In this document: piece after piece, positions 14,253 to 24,459 of the stretch
Position numbering within the stretch: position 1 is the stretch's first letter
Layout of the letters: the number at the start of each line of letters is the position of its first letter
NCBI RefSeq assembly: GCF_900091495.1
Contig: NZ_LT607413.1
Location: forward strand, 2,790,001 to 2,854,000
DNA length: 64,000 nucleotides
Source of the DNA: Micromonospora echinospora
GTDB taxonomy: Bacteria; Actinomycetota; Actinomycetes; Mycobacteriales; Micromonosporaceae
Reading direction: 5' to 3'
Notes under the pieces: model-generated
The model's database searches: none
What the model saw: the letters and a program-made list of their open reading frames with translations, nothing else
Told to the model about the DNA's origin: nothing
Program-made: the position numbers and the translations under genes

Positions 14253-14384
14253 CTCATCCAGAGGGGCTGAGGGATACGGCCCGACGACGCCCCGGCAACC
14301 ACCCCGTGCGCTCAAAGTTGAGCGTCCGACGGGGCAGGTGCCAAATCCGTCCCCGCCGCAGGGTGCGACGCGGGGAAAGATGAG
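14253..14384 (+). promoter_or_regulatory. SAM-I (S-box) riboswitch upstream of thrC
   Basis: The leader shows the S-box core: P1 strands CTCATC (14253-14258) and GATGAG (14379-14384), the GAGGGATACGGCCCGACGAC and CGGCAACC blocks, a hairpin, then GGTGCCAAATCCG and the closing GGGGAAAGATGAGAGG. A TATGCT -10 box at 14228-14233 places transcription start near 14240. The 3' P1 strand overlaps the GAGAGG ribosome-binding region about 10 nt before the thrC ATG. SAM binding therefore probably blocks translation of thrC directly (inference). I see no separate terminator hairpin between P1 and the start. Confidence 0.9.
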
Positions 14385-14397
14385 AGGACCCCTCGAC

Positions 14398-15684
14398 ATG
14401 ACGTCGGCGATCGTCGCCCCCGGTATCGACACCACCGCCAGCCCGGCCCGCGCCCTGGTCTGTCGCGCCTGTTCGGCGCGTTACCCGCTCGCCGCCCAGC
14501 ACGCCTGCTACGAGTGCTTCGGGCCGCTGGAGGTCGACTACGACACCGCCGCGCTGGCCCGGGTCACCCGGGAGCAGATCGAGGCCGGGCCGCAGAACCT
14601 GTGGCGGTACGCCGCCCTCCTCCCCGCCGGCCAGGACCCGACCACCCGGGTCACCCTCGACCCGGGGCTCACCCCGCTGGTCGCCGCCGGCAACCTCGCC
14701 GCCGAACTGGGCATCACCGCCCCGCTCTGGATCAAGGACGACAGCGCCAACCCGACCCACTCGTTCAAGGACCGGGTGGTCTCGGTGGCCCTGACCGCCG
14801 CCCGGGCCCTCGGCTTCACCCGCTTCGCCTGCGCCTCGACCGGCAACCTGGCCAACTCCGTCGCCGCGCACGCCGCCCGCGCCGGGGTGCCCTCGGTGGT
14901 GTTCATCCCGGGTGACCTGGAACAGGGCAAGGTGGTCACCACCGCCGTCTATGGCGGCGAACTGGTCGCCATCGACGGCTCGTACGACGACGTGAACCGC
15001 CTCTGCGGCGAACTGGTCGAGACCGACGAGTTCGAGGACACCGCGTTCGTCAACGTCAACGTCCGCCCCTACTACGCCGAGGGGTCGAAGACCCTCGGGT
15101 ACGAGGTGGCCGAGCAGCTCGGCTGGCGGATCCCGGCGCAGGTGGTCATCCCGATGGCCAGTGGCGAGCTGCTCACCAAGGTCGACAAGGCGTTCAGCGA
15201 GCTGGTCGAGATCGGGCTGGTGGAGGCCCCGGCCGGCGGCTGGAAGGTCTTCGGCGCCCAGTCGGCCGGCTGCAACCCGATCGCCACCGCGCTGCACGCC
15301 GACACCGACACCATCACCCCGGTCAAGCCGACCGGGATCGCGAAGTCGCTGAACATCGGCGACCCGGCGGCCGGCCTCTACGCGCTGGAGGCGGTGCGGC
15401 GTACCGGTGGGTGGATGGACTACGCCGACGACGAGGAGATCCGCGCGGCGATCCGGCTGCTGGCCCGTACCACCGGGGTCTTCGCCGAGACGGCCGGCGG
15501 GGTGACCGTCGCGGTGCTCCGCAAGCTGGTCGCCTCGGGCCGGCTGGACCCGACCGCCGAGACGGTGGTCTTCAACACCGGCGAGGGTCTGAAGACCATC
15601 GACGCGGTCGCCGGCCAGGTCGGCCCGACCCACCGGATCAAGCCGTCGCTGCGCGCCGCCCGCGACGCCGGTCTACTCGGCTGA
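14398..15684 (+). CDS. thrC: Threonine synthase
   Basis: The enzyme has 428 residues and converts O-phospho-L-homoserine to threonine with PLP. An N-terminal zinc-finger-like segment (CRACSARYPL, then CYECFGPL) is followed by the PLP lysine in NPTHSFKDRVV (K near 124), the STGNLANSVAAHA substrate loop and GDLEQGK. The ATG at 14398 is the first base pair of coding after a SAM-I riboswitch. Control by SAM makes sense because O-phosphohomoserine stands at the branch between threonine and methionine (established pathway; logic inferred). A hairpin terminator follows. Confidence 0.95.
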   Translation: MTSAIVAPGIDTTASPARALVCRACSARYPLAAQHACYECFGPLEVDYDTAALARVTREQIEAGPQNLWRYAALLPAGQDPTTRVTLDPGLTPLVAAGNLAAELGITAPLWIKDDSANPTHSFKDRVVSVALTAARALGFTRFACASTGNLANSVAAHAARAGVPSVVFIPGDLEQGKVVTTAVYGGELVAIDGSYDDVNRLCGELVETDEFEDTAFVNVNVRPYYAEGSKTLGYEVAEQLGWRIPAQVVIPMASGELLTKVDKAFSELVEIGLVEAPAGGWKVFGAQSAGCNPIATALHADTDTITPVKPTGIAKSLNIGDPAAGLYALEAVRRTGGWMDYADDEEIRAAIRLLARTTGVFAETAGGVTVAVLRKLVASGRLDPTAETVVFNTGEGLKTIDAVAGQVGPTHRIKPSLRAARDAGLLG

Positions 15685-15696
15685 CCTGCTGGTCGT

Positions 15697-15749
15697 CCCG
15701 ACGGATCACCCCGACCCGCCCGAAAGGGGGATCGGGCCGATCCGTCGGG
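15697..15749 (+). terminator. Hairpin terminator after thrC
   Basis: CCCGACGGATC (15697-15707) pairs with GATCCGTCGGG (15739-15749). Further pairing inside involves CCCGA/TCGGG around a CGAAAGG loop. It lies 13 nt after the thrC stop. Confidence 0.75.
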
Positions 15750-15794
15750 TAACCGACCGTTCGCCCAGGGTACGAAAAACCACCCTCCAGGGAC

Positions 15795-15945
15795 TTGACG
15801 CCAGTAACCGGTCAGGCGCAGGATGCTTCCTGCGGGAGGGCGTTCGCCGAAGACTTTTCAAGCCTTACGACCCAACGCCGGAGGCGTTGTGCGACCGTCC
15901 CTCCCGACCAAAGCTTCCCGGGCCAGCGATTAAATCGCTGGCCCG
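15795..15945 (+). ncRNA. Candidate small structured RNA with its own promoter and terminator-like hairpin
   Basis: TTGACG (15795-15800) and CAGGAT (15819-15824) are spaced by 18 bp and form a good promoter with start near 15831. The following ~115 nt fold compactly. CGGGAGGG (15833-15840) pairs with CCCTCCCG (15899-15906) and encloses a small GCGTTCGC hairpin and CAACGCC-GGA-GGCGTTG (15873-15889). It ends with a perfect 13-bp palindrome around a single A (15919-15931 / 15933-15945), followed by TTGCCGTT. There is no open frame of note. It could be a free sRNA or the 5' leader of the acetyltransferase gene at 15976. I do not recognise a known RNA family. Confidence 0.55.
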
Positions 15946-15975
15946 TTGCCGTTCCGGCGGCGCACCCTCGTCGAC

Positions 15976-16995
15976 ATGAGCATCGCCATCGCGTCGTTCG
16001 ACAAGTCCGACCAGACCGCGATCGACGCGGCGTTCCAGGTGGCCGCCGCCGCGCAGGCCGTCGACCTGCCGGATTTCCCGCAGCTGTCCCGGCAGCAGTT
16101 CGAGGGCGGGATCCGGCACCCGATGCCCAGCAGGTCGCTCCGGATGGCGCTGGCCACCCTCGACGACGTCAGCGTGGGCTACCTGGTCCTGTACCTGCCG
16201 CAGGCGGAGAACGTCAACAACGCCAGCCTCGAACTGGTCGTGCACCCGGCGTTCCGGCGGCGCGGCGTCGGGCGGGCGCTGTACGGGCACGCCGTGCGGG
16301 TGCTGCGCGAGCTGGGCCGGAAGCGGATCATCGCGGCGACGGTCGGGCCGCTGCCCGAGGGGCCGGACCGGCCGGCCGTCGGCGCGCGGTTCGCCGCCGC
16401 GCTGGGTGCGCAGCCGGCACTGGGCGAGGTACGCCGCCGGCTGGTGGTCGACCAGGCGGACCACGCCGCCCACGACGCGCTGCTGGCCGACGCGCGCGAG
16501 CGGGCCACCGGATACCGCACGGTCACCTGGCAGGCCGTCACCCCCGAGGAGTACGTCGCCGACGTGGGCTACCTGGACAGCCGCCTCGTGACCGACTCGC
16601 CCACCGGGGACCTAGTGCTCGAACCGGAGCGCGTCGACGCGGAACGGGTCCGGGGCGTCGAGCGGGTGCTGACGGCCCGGGGGCGGTCCCCCTACCACTG
16701 CGGAGTGGTGCACGAGGCGAGTGGCCGGCTGGTCGCCTGGTCGATGATCGTCGTGGTGCCGTCCGTCCCACGGCACGCCGACCAGCAGATCACCATCGTG
16801 GACCCGGCGCACCGGGGGTGCCGGCTCGGTCTGCTCACCAAGATCGAGAATCTCCGGTACGTGCTGGCGCACGAGCCGGAGCTGCGCGAGATCGACACCT
16901 GGAACGCCGCCGACAACAAGCACATGATCGCGATCAACGAGCAGCTCGGCTTCCGCGCCGTCGACGCCTGGACCAACTGGCAGCTCGACATCTGA
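15976..16995 (+). CDS. Tandem GNAT-family N-acetyltransferase
   Basis: The protein has 339 residues in two GNAT-like halves. The N-terminal half carries the acetyl-CoA binding motif A at ~80-105 ([18 protein letters not shown]). The C-terminal half has a weaker motif, [21 protein letters not shown], and the end [21 protein letters not shown] (motif B: asparagine and C-terminal strand). Such double GNATs acetylate small amines or antibiotics. The substrate is unknown. ATG 15976 is preceded by the structured region at 15795-15945. The 3' end overlaps the convergent gene by 62 bp. Confidence 0.85.
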   Translation: MSIAIASFDKSDQTAIDAAFQVAAAAQAVDLPDFPQLSRQQFEGGIRHPMPSRSLRMALATLDDVSVGYLVLYLPQAENVNNASLELVVHPAFRRRGVGRALYGHAVRVLRELGRKRIIAATVGPLPEGPDRPAVGARFAAALGAQPALGEVRRRLVVDQADHAAHDALLADARERATGYRTVTWQAVTPEEYVADVGYLDSRLVTDSPTGDLVLEPERVDAERVRGVERVLTARGRSPYHCGVVHEASGRLVAWSMIVVVPSVPRHADQQITIVDPAHRGCRLGLLTKIENLRYVLAHEPELREIDTWNAADNKHMIAINEQLGFRAVDAWTNWQLDI

Positions 16996-17506
16996 CCGTA
17001 CGTCCGACAGGTCCGCGACCGGCGGTCCGGGTCGCGGCGACGATCCCGGCGCCGGCGCCGGCGGTGCCCGGTGACCGGCGGAGCAGGGCCGCCGCCCACG
17101 GTCGCAGGGTCGGCTCGGGATATCCGCCGGCGGCCAGGCCGGCCCGCCGCTCGAAGACGTTGCCGCAGCCGTAGGTGCCGGTCAGCGCGTACGACCACAC
17201 GCAGGCGAGCCAGTACGCCGGCCAGAAGAGCGGCCCGAGCAGCGCGTACTGGTCGATGTGCCGCCGCTCGTGGGCGAGCAGGTCGGCGCGGCCCGGGTGC
17301 AGCAGCCACTCGGGCGGGCGACGGGTCAGCACCACCGAGCCGACCGTGAAGCACCGCTGCCTCGGCACCGGCAACCGGTAGCCCCCGGCGACGACGATTC
17401 CGTCCGGGGTGCGCCGCCGGGTGGTACGGGCCAGGACCGCCAACGCCAGCCCGGCCGGCGTGGTGCCGTTGAGCCAGGTGAGCGTGGTCGACGTCCGCTG
17501 CCGCAC
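16934..17506 (-). CDS. Small putative zinc-protease-like protein (HERRH motif)
   Basis: The protein has about 190 residues from GTG 17506. A beta segment ([29 protein letters not shown]) leads into [16 protein letters not shown] near residues 78-92, an HExxH zinc-protease signature. The hydrophobic stretch [16 protein letters not shown] and [11 protein letters not shown] follow. The C-terminal ~25 residues are Arg-rich and are encoded inside the 3' end of the convergent acetyltransferase gene, so the true end may be earlier through error or decay. Function is unknown. Confidence 0.6.
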   Translation of the reverse strand: MRQRTSTTLTWLNGTTPAGLALAVLARTTRRRTPDGIVVAGGYRLPVPRQRCFTVGSVVLTRRPPEWLLHPGRADLLAHERRHIDQYALLGPLFWPAYWLACVWSYALTGTYGCGNVFERRAGLAAGGYPEPTLRPWAAALLRRSPGTAGAGAGIVAATRTAGRGPVGRTVRCRAASWSRRRRRGSRAAR

Positions 17507-17615
17507 GGCTCCAGGATGGGCCCTGCGGGCCGAGCCCGGCCAGCCGGCCCACGGCCCGCGCCGACTCGGCTCACGGCCCTTACCGACTCCTCCCGGCCTG
17601 CGGCATGATGGCGGC

Positions 17616-19292
17616 ATGACGGAGACCCCGCATCCCCTGTACGCCACGCACGCCGACACCCTCACCCGGGCGCTGACCGCGATCTCCGAGCGCGGGTACT
17701 GGTCCGCCTACCCCGAGTCCCCCAGCCCCCGCGTGTACGGCGAGACCGCCGCGGCCGAGGGCCGGGCCGCCTTCGAGGCGTACCTGGACGGCGACTTCCC
17801 GCTCGACCAGCCGGGCACCGGCGACCGGATCGCCACCGAGGCGAGCCCGTTCGGGGTGACGCTGGGCGTGCGCTACCCGCACGCCCGGGTCGACGAGCTG
17901 GTGACCGCCGCCTCCGCCGCCCTGCCCGCCTGGCGGGACGCCGGCCCGCAGGCCCGCGCGGGGGTCTGCCTGGAGATCCTGTCCCGCCTGCACAAGCGGA
18001 TCTTCGAGCTGGCCAACGCGGTGCAGTACACCAGCGGGCAGGCCTTCGTGATGGCGTTCCAGGCCGGTGGGGCGCACGCGTTCGACCGGGCGCTGGAGGC
18101 GATCGCGTACGCGTACGCGGAGATGACCCGGCACCCGGCGACGGCCCGGTGGGAGAAGCCCGCCGGCAAGGGCGACCCGCTGCGGATGACCAAGACGTTC
18201 CACGTGGTGCCCCGGGGCCTGGCGCTGGTGATCGGCTGCAACACGTTCCCGACCTGGAACTCGTACCCCGGTCTCTTCGCCTCGCTGGTCACCGGCAACC
18301 CGGTGCTGGTGAAGCCGCACCCGCGCGCGGTGCTGCCCCTGGCGATCACCGTCCAGGTGGCCCGTGAGGTGCTCGCCGAGGCCGGGTTCGACCCGAACCT
18401 GGTGCTGCTCGCCGCCGAGTCCCCGGGCGAGAAGCTCGCCTCCGACCTGGCCCTGCACCCGGCTGTCAAGATCGTCGACTTCACCGGCTCCACCGAGTAC
18501 GGCGACTGGCTGGAGCAGCACGCCCGCCAGGCCTCGGTCTACACCGAGAAGGCCGGACTGAACACGGTGGTGATCGACTCCACCGACGACTTCGCCGGCA
18601 TGTGCCGCAACCTCGGGTTCACCCTGGTGCTCTACAGCGGCCAGATGTGCACCACCTCGCAGAACATCCTCATCCCGGCCGACGGCATCGCCACCGACCA
18701 GGGGCACAAGAGCTTCGACGAGGTGGCCGCCGGGATCGCCGGGGCGGTGGGCAAGCTCACCGCCGACCCGGCCCGCGCCGTCGAGCTGACCGGCGCGATC
18801 GTCAACGACGGGGTGCTGGAGCGGCTGGACGAGGCGGCCAAGCTCGGTGACGTCGTACTGGAGTCGCGTCCGCTGCCGCACCCGGCGCACCCGGACGCGG
18901 TCGTGCGTACGCCGACCATCGTCAAGCTCGACGCGGACGCCACGGCGACGTACGGCCGGGAGTGGTTCGGCCCGGTCTCGTTCGTCATCGCCACCGGCTC
19001 GACCGCGCAGAGCCTGGAGATCCTCCGGACCACGGTGGGCCGGAAGGGCGCGCTGACCGCCGCCGTCTACTCCACCGACGAGGCGGTGCTCGACGCGGCC
19101 GAGGCGGCGGCGATCGAGGTCGGGGTGCACCTGTCCTGCAACCTGACCGGCGGGGTCTTCGTCAACCAGTCGGCGGCGTACTCCGACTTCCACGCCAGCG
19201 GCGCCAACCCGGCCGCCAACGCCGCCCTCACCGACGGCGCGTACGTGGCGAACCGGTTCCGCGTGGTGCAGAGCCGCCGCCACACCGCCTGA
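17616..19292 (+). CDS. paaN: Phenylacetic acid degradation protein PaaN (aldehyde dehydrogenase family)
   Basis: The 558-residue protein is a long aldehyde dehydrogenase of the PaaN type. It carries the opening [19 protein letters not shown], the cofactor region [20 protein letters not shown] and [16 protein letters not shown], the motif FTGSTEYG and the catalytic Cys in [10 protein letters not shown] (C near 344). PaaN-type enzymes oxidise the ring-opened aldehyde in phenylacetyl-CoA catabolism. No other paa genes are in the window, so it stands alone here. ATG 17616 is preceded by a CATGAT box with a 6-nt gap, which suggests a leaderless mRNA. Confidence 0.88.
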   Translation: MTETPHPLYATHADTLTRALTAISERGYWSAYPESPSPRVYGETAAAEGRAAFEAYLDGDFPLDQPGTGDRIATEASPFGVTLGVRYPHARVDELVTAASAALPAWRDAGPQARAGVCLEILSRLHKRIFELANAVQYTSGQAFVMAFQAGGAHAFDRALEAIAYAYAEMTRHPATARWEKPAGKGDPLRMTKTFHVVPRGLALVIGCNTFPTWNSYPGLFASLVTGNPVLVKPHPRAVLPLAITVQVAREVLAEAGFDPNLVLLAAESPGEKLASDLALHPAVKIVDFTGSTEYGDWLEQHARQASVYTEKAGLNTVVIDSTDDFAGMCRNLGFTLVLYSGQMCTTSQNILIPADGIATDQGHKSFDEVAAGIAGAVGKLTADPARAVELTGAIVNDGVLERLDEAAKLGDVVLESRPLPHPAHPDAVVRTPTIVKLDADATATYGREWFGPVSFVIATGSTAQSLEILRTTVGRKGALTAAVYSTDEAVLDAAEAAAIEVGVHLSCNLTGGVFVNQSAAYSDFHASGANPAANAALTDGAYVANRFRVVQSRRHTA

Positions 19293-19346
19293 CCGGACCC
19301 GATCGGCAGCCCAGCGGGCTGGCTCGGCAGCCCACCCGGCTGGGTT

Positions 19347-19400
19347 GGTAGCAGGGGACCCTTCTTACCGTTTTTTGCGTAGGAAGGGTCCCCTGCAACC
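19347..19400. repeat. 54-nt dispersed palindromic element, copy 2
   Basis: GCAGGGGACCCTTC (19351-19364) pairs with GAAGGGTCCCCTGC (19383-19396), framed by GGTA and AACC. The loop contains six T residues. It lies between convergent paaN and an acetyltransferase gene. Same family as 12561, 24406, 42894 and 57870. Confidence 0.88.
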
Positions 19401-19482
19401 ACCTCGCGGTGCGCGCGGCAGGGCTGCCGCCGCCCGCGGGCAGCGCGTGCGTGAAGGCGGCATCCCCGCAGGCGGCATCCCC

Positions 19483-20013
19483 TCAGGCGGCGCGGCGCAT
19501 CTGGAGTTCCCGCATCGACGGAATCGTGGGGTGCGGCACGCGTACCCCGGTGTCGGTGAAGCCCAGCCGCAGGTACGACCGGTAGGCGCGGTCGTTGCCG
19601 ATCACCACCTCCAGCATCAGCTCCGGTCGTCCGCACGCCCGTGACCAGCGACCGACCTCGTCGATCAGGTCGGCGAGCAGGCGGGTGCCGCGCCAGGCGG
19701 GGGTGACGTAGACCCCGAAGACCACGGTCAGGCCCGCCTCGTGCGGTGAGGCGACACCCCCGGCGTGCCCGACCAGGCGGCCACCGGGGTCGGCGACGAA
19801 CTGCGCGGTGTGCGAGCCGGTCGAGGTGTACGCGATCCGGGCGGCGTACTCGGCGTGCGGGCGGGCGGCGGCGTCCGCGAGGGTCTCCAGGAAGGCCAGC
19901 GGAGCGTCCGCGAGCATCTCCAACCGCAGGGCTCGCATCCGGGCGGCGTCGGCCGGGCGGACCCTGCGGACGATGGGTGCGCACGCCGTCGACCTGGCCG
20001 GATTCCGCGTCAT
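19483..20013 (-). CDS. GNAT-family N-acetyltransferase
   Basis: The protein has 176 residues from ATG 20013. IVRRVRPADAARMRALRLEML opens the GNAT fold. Motif A is VFGVYVTPAWRGTRLLADLID, and the later LEVVIGNDRAYRSYLRLGF is the motif B strand-helix with the conserved Asn-x-x-Ala-x-x-x-Tyr. The substrate is unknown. The gene converges on paaN across a 54-nt palindrome. Confidence 0.87.
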   Translation of the reverse strand: MTRNPARSTACAPIVRRVRPADAARMRALRLEMLADAPLAFLETLADAAARPHAEYAARIAYTSTGSHTAQFVADPGGRLVGHAGGVASPHEAGLTVVFGVYVTPAWRGTRLLADLIDEVGRWSRACGRPELMLEVVIGNDRAYRSYLRLGFTDTGVRVPHPTIPSMRELQMRRAA

Positions 20014-20237
20014 GTCCGAATGCCTACCGCAACGATGGCCGCCGATGCGATCCCGGGTCGAGACCAGTCCGCTATGCCCTGGTTTGTGGTCGTGCGCTGT
20101 CGTCACGCTTCGTGTAGCGTGCGATTTCGGTCACCGAACATCGGCCGCTCCGGGCCGGTGAGGAAAGCGGTGGTCCCGATGTCGATCGGACCGGCGTCGG
20201 GGGTTGCGTGTCGCCCAGCGAAGTGAGGAAGTGCACC

Positions 20238-20441
20238 GTGGCGCAAGGCACCGTCAAGTGGTTCAACGCCGAAAAGGGCTACGGCTTCATCGCCGTCGAC
20301 GGAGGACAGGACGTCTTCGTCCACTTCTCCGCGATCGAGATGGACGGCTACAAGGCGCTGGACGACGGGCAGCGGGTCGAGTTCGAGATCGCTCAGGGGC
20401 AGAAGGGTCCGCAGGCCGAGCGGGTGCGCGTCATCGCCTGA
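20238..20441 (+). CDS. Cold shock protein (CspA family)
   Basis: This 67-residue single cold-shock domain has both RNA-binding motifs: KGYGFIAV (RNP1) and DVFVHFSAI (RNP2), after the opening [14 protein letters not shown] 20238 is preceded by GAGGAAG. It is an RNA chaperone of the cytoplasm and is probably highly expressed. The 5' leader of up to 220 nt (20014-20237) contains the small inverted repeat TCGGTCACCGA but no gene. Confidence 0.95.
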   Translation: MAQGTVKWFNAEKGYGFIAVDGGQDVFVHFSAIEMDGYKALDDGQRVEFEIAQGQKGPQAERVRVIA

Positions 20442-20662
20442 GCTGACTCCGTGAGGCGACGCTGAGGTGTCGCCACCACGACCGGCACGGCCTGCGGTCG
20501 CCCCGGCGGACAGGTGCCGGCATCGGCCCATGGCTGACCCGTTCCTCCCGTTCCCTTCGTTCCCTCCAGGCCCGCCCGGACCCGGCCCTCCCGGAGCCGG
20601 GCGCGCCCCCGTTCACCAGCCCGTTCCGGCGGCTCACCCGAGCCGTCGGTCCGAGGCGAACC

Positions 20663-20708
20663 GCGGCATGTCGGGGTGTCCCTCCGCGTGGACACCCCGA
20701 CATGCCGC
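20663..20708. terminator. Perfect 19-bp hairpin downstream of the cold-shock gene
   Basis: The left arm 20663-20681 (GCGGCATGTCGGGGTGTCC) and right arm 20690-20708 are exact complements around an 8-nt loop. There is no U-tract. It separates csp from the groEL promoter. Confidence 0.72.
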
Positions 20709-20921
20709 ACAAGGCCCCACCCTTCCCCGTGTCCGGGATCGCTCGCTTCCGTGCCGTCGCCGCGCTCCGCCGGCTGACGTTCGTCCGGCACTCCCTCCCT
20801 CTCCGCGTCGACCATGAAGTGGGCGTGTCCAGAGAGGTCGAGTTCTCCGTCGAGCTCATGATCTTCTCGTGCGCAGTGCGGCGTGGGCCGGCCGGTGAGA
20901 GTGCCGGACGGAGCCATCGTG

Positions 20922-20948
20922 CTTGCACTCGGCAGGGGAGAGTGCTAA
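20922..20948. promoter_or_regulatory. CIRCE element 1 (HrcA operator), imperfect, over the groEL promoter
   Basis: CTTGCACTC-N9-GAGTGCTAA matches the consensus TTAGCACTC-N9-GAGTGCTAA with two changes in the left arm. A promoter TTGCAC (20923-20928), 17-bp spacer, TAAACA (20946-20951) lies exactly over this element. HrcA binding would therefore block RNA polymerase. Confidence 0.82.
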
Positions 20949-20956
20949 ACAAGTCA

Positions 20957-20983
20957 TTGGCACTCGCATGGCGTGAGTGCCAA
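20957..20983. promoter_or_regulatory. CIRCE element 2 (HrcA operator), perfectly symmetric
   Basis: TTGGCACTC-N9-GAGTGCCAA is a fully symmetric CIRCE variant (20957-20965 and 20975-20983). It lies 35 bp downstream of element 1, at the predicted transcription start of groEL. Double CIRCE is known at some actinobacterial groE promoters. Confidence 0.9.
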
Positions 20984-20998
20984 TGGTCGGGGCGGTAG

Positions 20999-22798
<1,800 letters not shown>

Positions 22799-22818
22799 GT
22801 CCGGTTCCGAAACACGCC

Positions 22819-22852
22819 GAAGGGGCGGGCCGCGTCAGCGGTCCGCCCCTTC
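22819..22852 (+). terminator. Terminator hairpin after groEL
   Basis: GAAGGGGCGGGCCGC (22819-22833) pairs with GCGGTCCGCCCCTTC (22838-22852) with one G-U pair and a 4-nt loop. It begins 20 nt after the groEL stop. Confidence 0.85.
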
Positions 22853-22988
22853 CGCTGTCCGCTCGCGGAGTGGACGGTCGGGCGTCCGGTAGTCGCCGCC
22901 GTCGTCTCCGGCGCGGACCCGGTGACCGCCCGTCCCGTACGAACCCGCCGTCCACGGCCCGGAGCGGGCGGTCGCCCCTTCCTTCCGG

Positions 22989-23225
22989 TCAGGTCGGCAG
23001 GGGGCGTCGTCGGCCCGGACGATGGTCCGGCGGATCGGTTCCGACGGGCGCGTCCACCATCTCCAACGGTTCAGCGGATGCCGGTTCGGTGCCGGCGGAC
23101 ATCTCCACCAGTTGTTCGGCGTCGCCGTAGTCCAGCCAGTCGATCGGCAGGTGGCCGGGCAGGTCGCCGACGGGTGCCCAGGCGAGGGGCGCGGTGTCGT
23201 CGGCTGGTTCGTCGTCCATCCTCAT
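22989..23225 (-). CDS. Small acidic protein of unknown function
   Basis: The 78-residue product starts at ATG 23225 behind a strong ribosome-binding site (CAGGAGGAGG). It is rich in Asp, Glu and Pro, with the segment LPIDWLDYGDAEQLVEMSAG and a basic Pro/Arg end. It lies 61 bp downstream of the acetyltransferase gene on the same strand and is probably co-transcribed with it. No recognised domain. The strong ribosome-binding site is the main reason to call it a gene. Confidence 0.55.
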   Translation of the reverse strand: MRMDDEPADDTAPLAWAPVGDLPGHLPIDWLDYGDAEQLVEMSAGTEPASAEPLEMVDAPVGTDPPDHRPGRRRPLPT

Positions 23226-23286
23226 GACTGCCTCCTCCTGCCCGAAACGGTAGGAGATCCACGGCACGCTCCGGGGTGGAACGGGA

Positions 23287-24255
23287 CTATTCAGGTCCCT
23301 GCCCGGTTTGGGGGCGATCGGGGTCGACGTCCTTCCGGTAGAGCAGGAAGACCCGCTCGATCCGTGCTCCCGCGCTGCCCGAGTAGAACGGCACCGGGCC
23401 GACCCAGCCGATCTGGGCGCGCTCGATCCCCGCGTCCCGCTGGTCCCGCAGGCACCGCCGCAGCAACACGCCTCCGATGCCCGAACCGACCGCCGCCGGA
23501 TCGGTGCCCATCGGCCCGAACCAGCTCGGGCGGGACGACCCCCAGGCGGCGAAGCCCACCACCATCCCGTCGCGCCACGCCACGTGACACCCCGCCCCGG
23601 CGCGTCCCACCGAGCCGACCAGCTCACCGTCCCAGGCACCGCCGAAGGTGCTGCGGGCGAACGCGGTCAGCGCCGACAGGTCCGCGGGTTCCGCCCGGCG
23701 TACCGTCACGCCCGTCGCGGCCAGTCGCCGCTCCGCCTCCACGGTGGAGCGCAGCGCGGGCGAGTCGTCGTACGACAGGTCGGCGGTCATGTTCCAGGCG
23801 GTCCGGTCCTGGCGGTAGCCCAGCGCCAGCGCGGCGCAGACCGCCGGGGTGTAGCGCACGTCGATGCCCGGCCAGGCGTAGTACGGCGGGTTCCCGGCCA
23901 GCAGCACCTCCCGCGCGCCCCGCTCGGCGAGCCACCGTTCGGCGTACGCCAGCAGCGTCCGCCCCACACCGCGTCGCCGCTCCTCCGGTGCGACCACCAC
24001 CAGGTCGACGCACCCGTACGCCGTATCCGGCCGCTCGGGGACGGAGCAGACCAGCACGCCGACGGGCTTCGTGCCCCGTACGGCCAGCAGCCCGACCACC
24101 GGCCGGTCGAGTCGGGCCCGCCCGTACACGGTGTCCACGATGGCCTCGGCCTCGGCGGCGTCCTCGGCCAGATCCAGGCCCCGGCGGCAGAGCGCGACCA
24201 CCTCGGGCAGCCGCTCGATGGTCAGCTCGGTCACGCTGATCCGCTCGTCGTCCAT
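23287..24255 (-). CDS. Tandem GNAT-family N-acetyltransferase
   Basis: The protein has 322 residues in two GNAT domains. The N-terminal one has VDLVVVAPEERRRGVGRTLLAYAERWL (motif A) and AGNPPYYAWPGIDVRYTPA. The C-terminal one has MGTDPAAVGSGIGGVLLRRCL and IGWVGPVPFYSGSAGARIERVF. The linker pattern is like that of acetyltransferases acting on sugars or antibiotics. The substrate is unknown. ATG 24255 has TAGGGT on the minus strand (plus 24264-24269) with an 8-nt gap, so the mRNA may be leaderless. Confidence 0.85.
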   Translation of the reverse strand: MDDERISVTELTIERLPEVVALCRRGLDLAEDAAEAEAIVDTVYGRARLDRPVVGLLAVRGTKPVGVLVCSVPERPDTAYGCVDLVVVAPEERRRGVGRTLLAYAERWLAERGAREVLLAGNPPYYAWPGIDVRYTPAVCAALALGYRQDRTAWNMTADLSYDDSPALRSTVEAERRLAATGVTVRRAEPADLSALTAFARSTFGGAWDGELVGSVGRAGAGCHVAWRDGMVVGFAAWGSSRPSWFGPMGTDPAAVGSGIGGVLLRRCLRDQRDAGIERAQIGWVGPVPFYSGSAGARIERVFLLYRKDVDPDRPQTGQGPE

Positions 24256-24405
24256 GGTCGCCGACCCTAGGCCACCCGGGGCGGGAACGGCAGCCACCGG
24301 CCCGGCCGTACCGGCTGCACGGGGTGCGGCGGCTGCGGCACGGGTGTAGCGGGTGGTGGGGTTCCAGCGGTGGTGGGGTTGCAGTGGTGGCGGGGTTCCG
24401 ATGGT

Positions 24406-24459
24406 GGTTGCAGGGGGCCCTTCCTCATCAAAAAGCGGTAACAGGGGGCCCCTGCTCAC
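24406..24459. repeat. 54-nt dispersed palindromic element, copy 3 (overlaps a stop codon)
   Basis: The element reads GGTTGCAGGGGGCCC, then TTCCTCATCAAAAAGCGGTA, then ACAGGGGGCCCCTGCTCAC. It is in the opposite orientation to the copies at 19347 and 42894. Its right end contains the TGA stop of the subtilase gene (24456-24458), so the insertion or origin of the element may have set the C-terminus of that protein. Confidence 0.82.

Noticed and set aside
15919..15945. Palindrome as a phage attachment site
   Set aside because: No second copy, no tRNA and no integrase. A terminator-like hairpin of the RNA candidate fits better.
17580..19283. Long open frame antisense to paaN
   Set aside because: PaaN is complete with catalytic Cys and cofactor motifs. 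The antisense frame is a codon-bias artefact.
20442..20920. Possible small genes between csp and groEL
   Set aside because: Frames here are Pro/Arg-rich shadows without ribosome-binding sites. The stretch contains terminator hairpins and the groEL control region instead.
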